Origin: Acidobacteriota bacterium
Lineage (GTDB): Bacteria; Acidobacteriota; Terriglobia; Terriglobales; SCQP01
NCBI GenBank assembly: GCA_027314025.1
Contig: DAHVCP010000046.1
Span: 62,001 to 126,000, forward strand
DNA length: 64,000 nucleotides
Reading direction: 5' to 3'
Notes under the pieces: generated by a model
Databases searched by the model: none
What the model was told of the DNA's origin: nothing
What the model saw: the letters and a program-made list of their open reading frames with translations, nothing else
Made by a program: the position numbers and the translations under genes
Shown here: positions 61,661 to 64,000 of the stretch, in pieces
How the letters are laid out: each line of letters begins with the position of its first letter
Position numbering within the stretch: the stretch's first letter is position 1

Positions 61661-63070
61661 ATGGAGCCAGGTGCTGGCGAGGTCTCAATGGCTGAGGCGC
61701 GGGCCATCGTGGCCGAGGAAGCCCGGCGATTGCGGCCGGGCTCGCCGCGGCGGCTGCGCCTGGAGCAAGCGTCGGGCCGCTGGCTGGCGGCGGCGGCGCG
61801 GGCGGAGCGGGATGCGCCTCCTTGGCCGCGGGCCATGCGTGACGGCTATGTGCTGCGGGCCGAGGATGCGGAGCGGGCGCAGCGGGAAGGGCTGCGCGTG
61901 CGCGGGCTGATCCGGGCCGGGGACGCGCCCTGGACGGGCGGCGGCGCGGAATCCGCGCTGGCAGCGGGCGAATGCGCCGAGATCATGACCGGCGCGCCGG
62001 CGCCGCCGGCGGCGGGCAGGGCGCCGGTGGCCGTGGCGATGGTGGAGTTCACGCGGCGCGACGGCGAGCGGGTCTTTCTGCAAAGGGCCGTGGCCGCGGG
62101 GGAAAACATCGCGCCGCAAGCCAGCGAGATGCGCGCCGGGGCGGTGGCGCTGGTGGCGGGGGCGCGTTTGGACTACAGCTGCATCGCGCTGCTGGCGGCG
62201 GTGGGCGAAGCGCGGCCGAGGGTTTATCCCCCGCCGCGCGTGGCGGTGCTGGCGACCGGCGATGAGTTGGTGGAGGCGGAGGGACCGCGGCCGGAAGGCG
62301 GACAGATCCGCAACTCCAACGGCCCGGCGCTGGCGGTGCTGGTGCGGCGGGCGGGGGGACGGCCGTGGCGGCTGCCGCCGGCGGGCGATGACGCGCAGCT
62401 CTTGCGGGAACGGCTGCGGCAAGCGGCGGCTGGCGCCGAGCTGGTGCTGGTGACCGGCGGGGCGTCGGTCGGGAAGTTCGACTTCGTGCAGGCGGCGTGG
62501 CGCGAGCTGGGCGGGACATGGCGCTGGAACGCGGTGCGCATCCGGCCCGGCAAGCCGGTGAAGTTGGGGGTGATGGCGGCGGCGGACGCAGGCAGCAAAG
62601 CCGCGCGGCCCAGGCTGTGCTTGGCGCTGCCGGGAAACCCGCTGAGCGCGATGCTGACGTTTGAACTGTTCGCGCAGCCGCTGATCGCCGCCTTGGCGGG
62701 TGAGGGGGCGGGCGAGGGGGGGAGGGAGACGGCCGCCGGGCGCACCGGCGAGCGGGATGCAGCCGGAACTGGGACTGCCGATGGGCTCGGCGACGCCGCC
62801 GGCGTCGGGGCGGCGCGGAAGGCGATGAGGGCGGCGCGGCCGTGGCTGGCGGCGCGCATGGGCTTTGCCTATCGCGGCAAGGCGATTCCGCTCGATCAGT
62901 TCCTGCCGGTGCGGCTGGAGGGCGAGCTGACGGCGGCGGTGATCGCGCCGCTGGCGTATCATGGCTCGGCGGACATGGCCGCGCTGGCCGCCGCCGACGC
63001 GTATCTGCATTTGCCGCCGAACACGACGGAGCTGGCGGCAGGGGAATGGGCCGAGGTGCTGCTGAAATGA
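61661..63070 (+). CDS. moeA: Molybdopterin molybdotransferase MoeA
   Basis: A 469-residue protein that inserts molybdate into adenylyl-molybdopterin. Motifs: MRDGYVLRA near residue 57; MTGAPAP; VAVLATGDELVE; QIRNSNGPAL; LVTGGASVGKFDF (usually SVGDYD, so an acidic residue is replaced); RPGKPVKLG; LPGNPLSAMLTF. A low-complexity Gly/Glu/Ala segment (about residues 347-385) separates the last two domains and is longer than usual. AAGAGGAAG (61645-61653) precedes ATG 61661; ATG 61688 is the alternative. Its stop overlaps the moaC start (ATGA). Confidence 0.93.
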   Translation: MEPGAGEVSMAEARAIVAEEARRLRPGSPRRLRLEQASGRWLAAAARAERDAPPWPRAMRDGYVLRAEDAERAQREGLRVRGLIRAGDAPWTGGGAESALAAGECAEIMTGAPAPPAAGRAPVAVAMVEFTRRDGERVFLQRAVAAGENIAPQASEMRAGAVALVAGARLDYSCIALLAAVGEARPRVYPPPRVAVLATGDELVEAEGPRPEGGQIRNSNGPALAVLVRRAGGRPWRLPPAGDDAQLLRERLRQAAAGAELVLVTGGASVGKFDFVQAAWRELGGTWRWNAVRIRPGKPVKLGVMAAADAGSKAARPRLCLALPGNPLSAMLTFELFAQPLIAALAGEGAGEGGRETAAGRTGERDAAGTGTADGLGDAAGVGAARKAMRAARPWLAARMGFAYRGKAIPLDQFLPVRLEGELTAAVIAPLAYHGSADMAALAAADAYLHLPPNTTELAAGEWAEVLLK

Positions 63071-63669
63071 AACGGGAACGGGCGCTAAGCGGGACGCGTG
63101 GCGCAGCGGGCCGTGGCGCATCACCGGCAGCGCGCGGAGGGCACGCCGGGCGCGCGGCGGCGGGCGGCCAAGGCGCCGGACGGCTGTCGCATTACGCCGC
63201 GGGGGGCGGGGTGCGCATGGTGGACGTCAGCGCCAAACCGCCGACCTACCGCGAGGCCGAAGCGCGGGCCTTCGTGGCACTGCGGCCGGCCGTCCTGGCG
63301 GCGCTCGGCCGCAACCCCAAAGGCGATCCCTTGGAGATTGCCCGCATCGCCGGCATCGCCGGGGCCAAGCGCACGGCGGAACTGATTCCACTCTGTCACA
63401 CGCTGCCGCTAAGCCGCATCGAGGTGGAGGCGCGTTGGGCGCGGGGCGGCGTGCGGCTGACCAGCCGGGTCGGAACCACCGCCGCCACGGGCGTGGAGAT
63501 GGAAGCCCTGACGGCGGTGAGCATTGCGGCTCTAACCCTATATGATATGTGCAAGGCCCTGGATCACGGCATCACGATCCGGGACGTGGAACTGACGCGA
63601 AAATCGGGCGGGCTCAGCGGCGACTTCCGCCGCCCGCCGCAAGGAAAGCGATTGCGCCGCCGTGCCTGA
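63067..63669 (+). CDS. moaC: Cyclic pyranopterin monophosphate synthase MoaC
   Basis: A 200-residue enzyme that rearranges the GTP-derived intermediate to cyclic pyranopterin. The conserved core starts LSHYAAGGGVRMVDVSAKP and holds NPKGDPLEIARIAGIAGAKRT, ELIPLCHTLPL (catalytic His; usually CHPLPL), TGVEMEALTAVS and LYDMCKALDH (Asp and Lys of the active site). The first 40 residues (MKRERALSGTRGAAGRG...) are a basic extension not usual for MoaC, so translation could begin closer to LSHY; I kept ATG 63067 because it overlaps the moeA stop. Confidence 0.93.
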   Translation: MKRERALSGTRGAAGRGASPAARGGHAGRAAAGGQGAGRLSHYAAGGGVRMVDVSAKPPTYREAEARAFVALRPAVLAALGRNPKGDPLEIARIAGIAGAKRTAELIPLCHTLPLSRIEVEARWARGGVRLTSRVGTTAATGVEMEALTAVSIAALTLYDMCKALDHGITIRDVELTRKSGGLSGDFRRPPQGKRLRRRA

Positions 63670-64000
63670 AACACAGCCCAAATTGCTGGTCTTGGAGCCG
63701 AACAGCCGCATGCTGGAAGTGGTGCGGCACGGGGTCGGCGACATCGTGGATCTGCGCCATGGAACGGCGGTCGCGGATGCGCGGCAAATCTTGGCGGAAT
63801 GGCCGGCGGATTTGATTTTGGCGGAGTTTCGCCTCGCCGACGCCACTGGCCTGGAGTTGCTGGAAAGTTTGCGTGGGCTGGGCGAGGCCGCGCCTCCGGT
63901 GGTGATGATTGCTTCCCGGGCGGATGCGGTGGACCGGCTGGGCGGGCACGTGGCGCAGCTGGAGGAGATCGTGCAGAAGCCGTTCTTCGCCTCCGACCTG
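63662..64000 (+). CDS. Receiver-like protein, N-terminal part, Glu at the phospho-acceptor position
   Basis: The gene runs off the window; 113 residues are visible from GTG 63662, overlapping the moaC stop by 8 nt. The fold is CheY-like: PKLLVLEPN, then ADLILAEFRLADATGLELLESLRGLG, PPVVMIASRAD, and a final IVQKPFF with the conserved Lys-Pro. At the acceptor position after LILA the residue is Glu rather than Asp, and the N-terminal acidic pair is replaced by EPN. It is therefore probably not phosphorylated, and the Glu might mimic a phosphorylated state. An output domain may follow beyond 64000. Confidence 0.75.
   Translation, partial: MPETQPKLLVLEPNSRMLEVVRHGVGDIVDLRHGTAVADARQILAEWPADLILAEFRLADATGLELLESLRGLGEAAPPVVMIASRADAVDRLGGHVAQLEEIVQKPFFASDL

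Noticed and set aside
1-64000. tRNA, rRNA or known riboswitches
   Set aside because: I looked in intergenic DNA for cloverleaf features such as GGTTCGAATCC and for recognisable riboswitch cores and found none; small RNAs without conserved sequence could be missed.

Overview
The window is GC-rich DNA, most likely from the chromosome of a member of the Acidobacteriota. This rests on gene content: a VWFA-related protein of the type common in acidobacteria, an Oar-like TonB-dependent receptor with an N-terminal carboxypeptidase-regulatory-like domain, a (broken) FtsX/MacB-type permease of the acidobacterial ADOP kind, a prolyl oligopeptidase-like S9 peptidase, and many short dispersed intergenic repeats. 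A Kdo hydroxylase-like pseudogene, a secretin and a cytochrome-porin point to a Gram-negative envelope. I saw no rRNA, tRNA, CRISPR array, intact transposase or prophage gene.

Layout. 0-6 kb: end of a methyltransferase gene, two small secreted proteins, an unassigned secreted protein enclosed by 203-bp near-identical inverted repeats, a two-domain VOC protein and a Nudix hydrolase. 6-14 kb, the most interesting part: tandem-domain universal stress protein, cupredoxin, Cyc2-like fused monohaem cytochrome-porin, second universal stress protein, NtrB-like histidine kinase and NtrC-like sigma-54 activator. A sequence with exact GG-N10-GC spacing (sigma-54 promoter) and a pair of dyads (candidate enhancer sites) lie before the cupredoxin gene. 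14-21.4 kb: ClC channel with CBS domains, Kdo hydroxylase gene split by an amber codon, a second sensor kinase, a repeat field, an IscA/ErpA-type Fe-S carrier and a seven-haem-motif cytochrome c. 21.6-32.1 kb: Oar-like receptor, then TPR, TPR and VWFA genes with 4-nt overlaps, meeting a convergent secretin gene by a 4-nt overlap of stop codons. 32.3-36.3 kb: ilvC-ilvB-ilvN with a divergent TetR regulator and a near-palindromic candidate operator. 36.3-42.8 kb: DinB-like protein, truncated PIN gene, S9 peptidase, thioredoxin-fold protein, PIN toxin/antitoxin pair, MqnC (futalosine menaquinone pathway) and a RibD-like reductase. 42.9-47.7 kb: mutS carrying Ala/Pro-rich tandem-repeat insertions, a repeat field, and anmK. 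48-55 kb: ADOP permease pseudogene, GH63-like glycosidase, repeat field, and a large secreted protein of unknown function. 55-64 kb: GH15 glucoamylase, TlpA-like lipoprotein, GT2 glycosyltransferase, folE, purA, moeA, moaC and the start of a receiver-like protein whose phospho-acceptor position is Glu.

Working together. The 6-14 kb block reads as one inducible module: a kinase/activator pair, a sigma-54 promoter, a periplasmic copper protein, and an outer-membrane cytochrome-porin that could carry electrons across the outer membrane, flanked by stress proteins. The seven-haem cytochrome, Fe-S carrier and menaquinone enzyme fit a respiratory lifestyle but are not demonstrably part of the module. 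Many genes with no Shine-Dalgarno sequence have a -10-like hexamer 5-9 nt before the start codon, suggesting frequent leaderless or near-leaderless transcripts. All calls come from reading the sequence; no database search was run.
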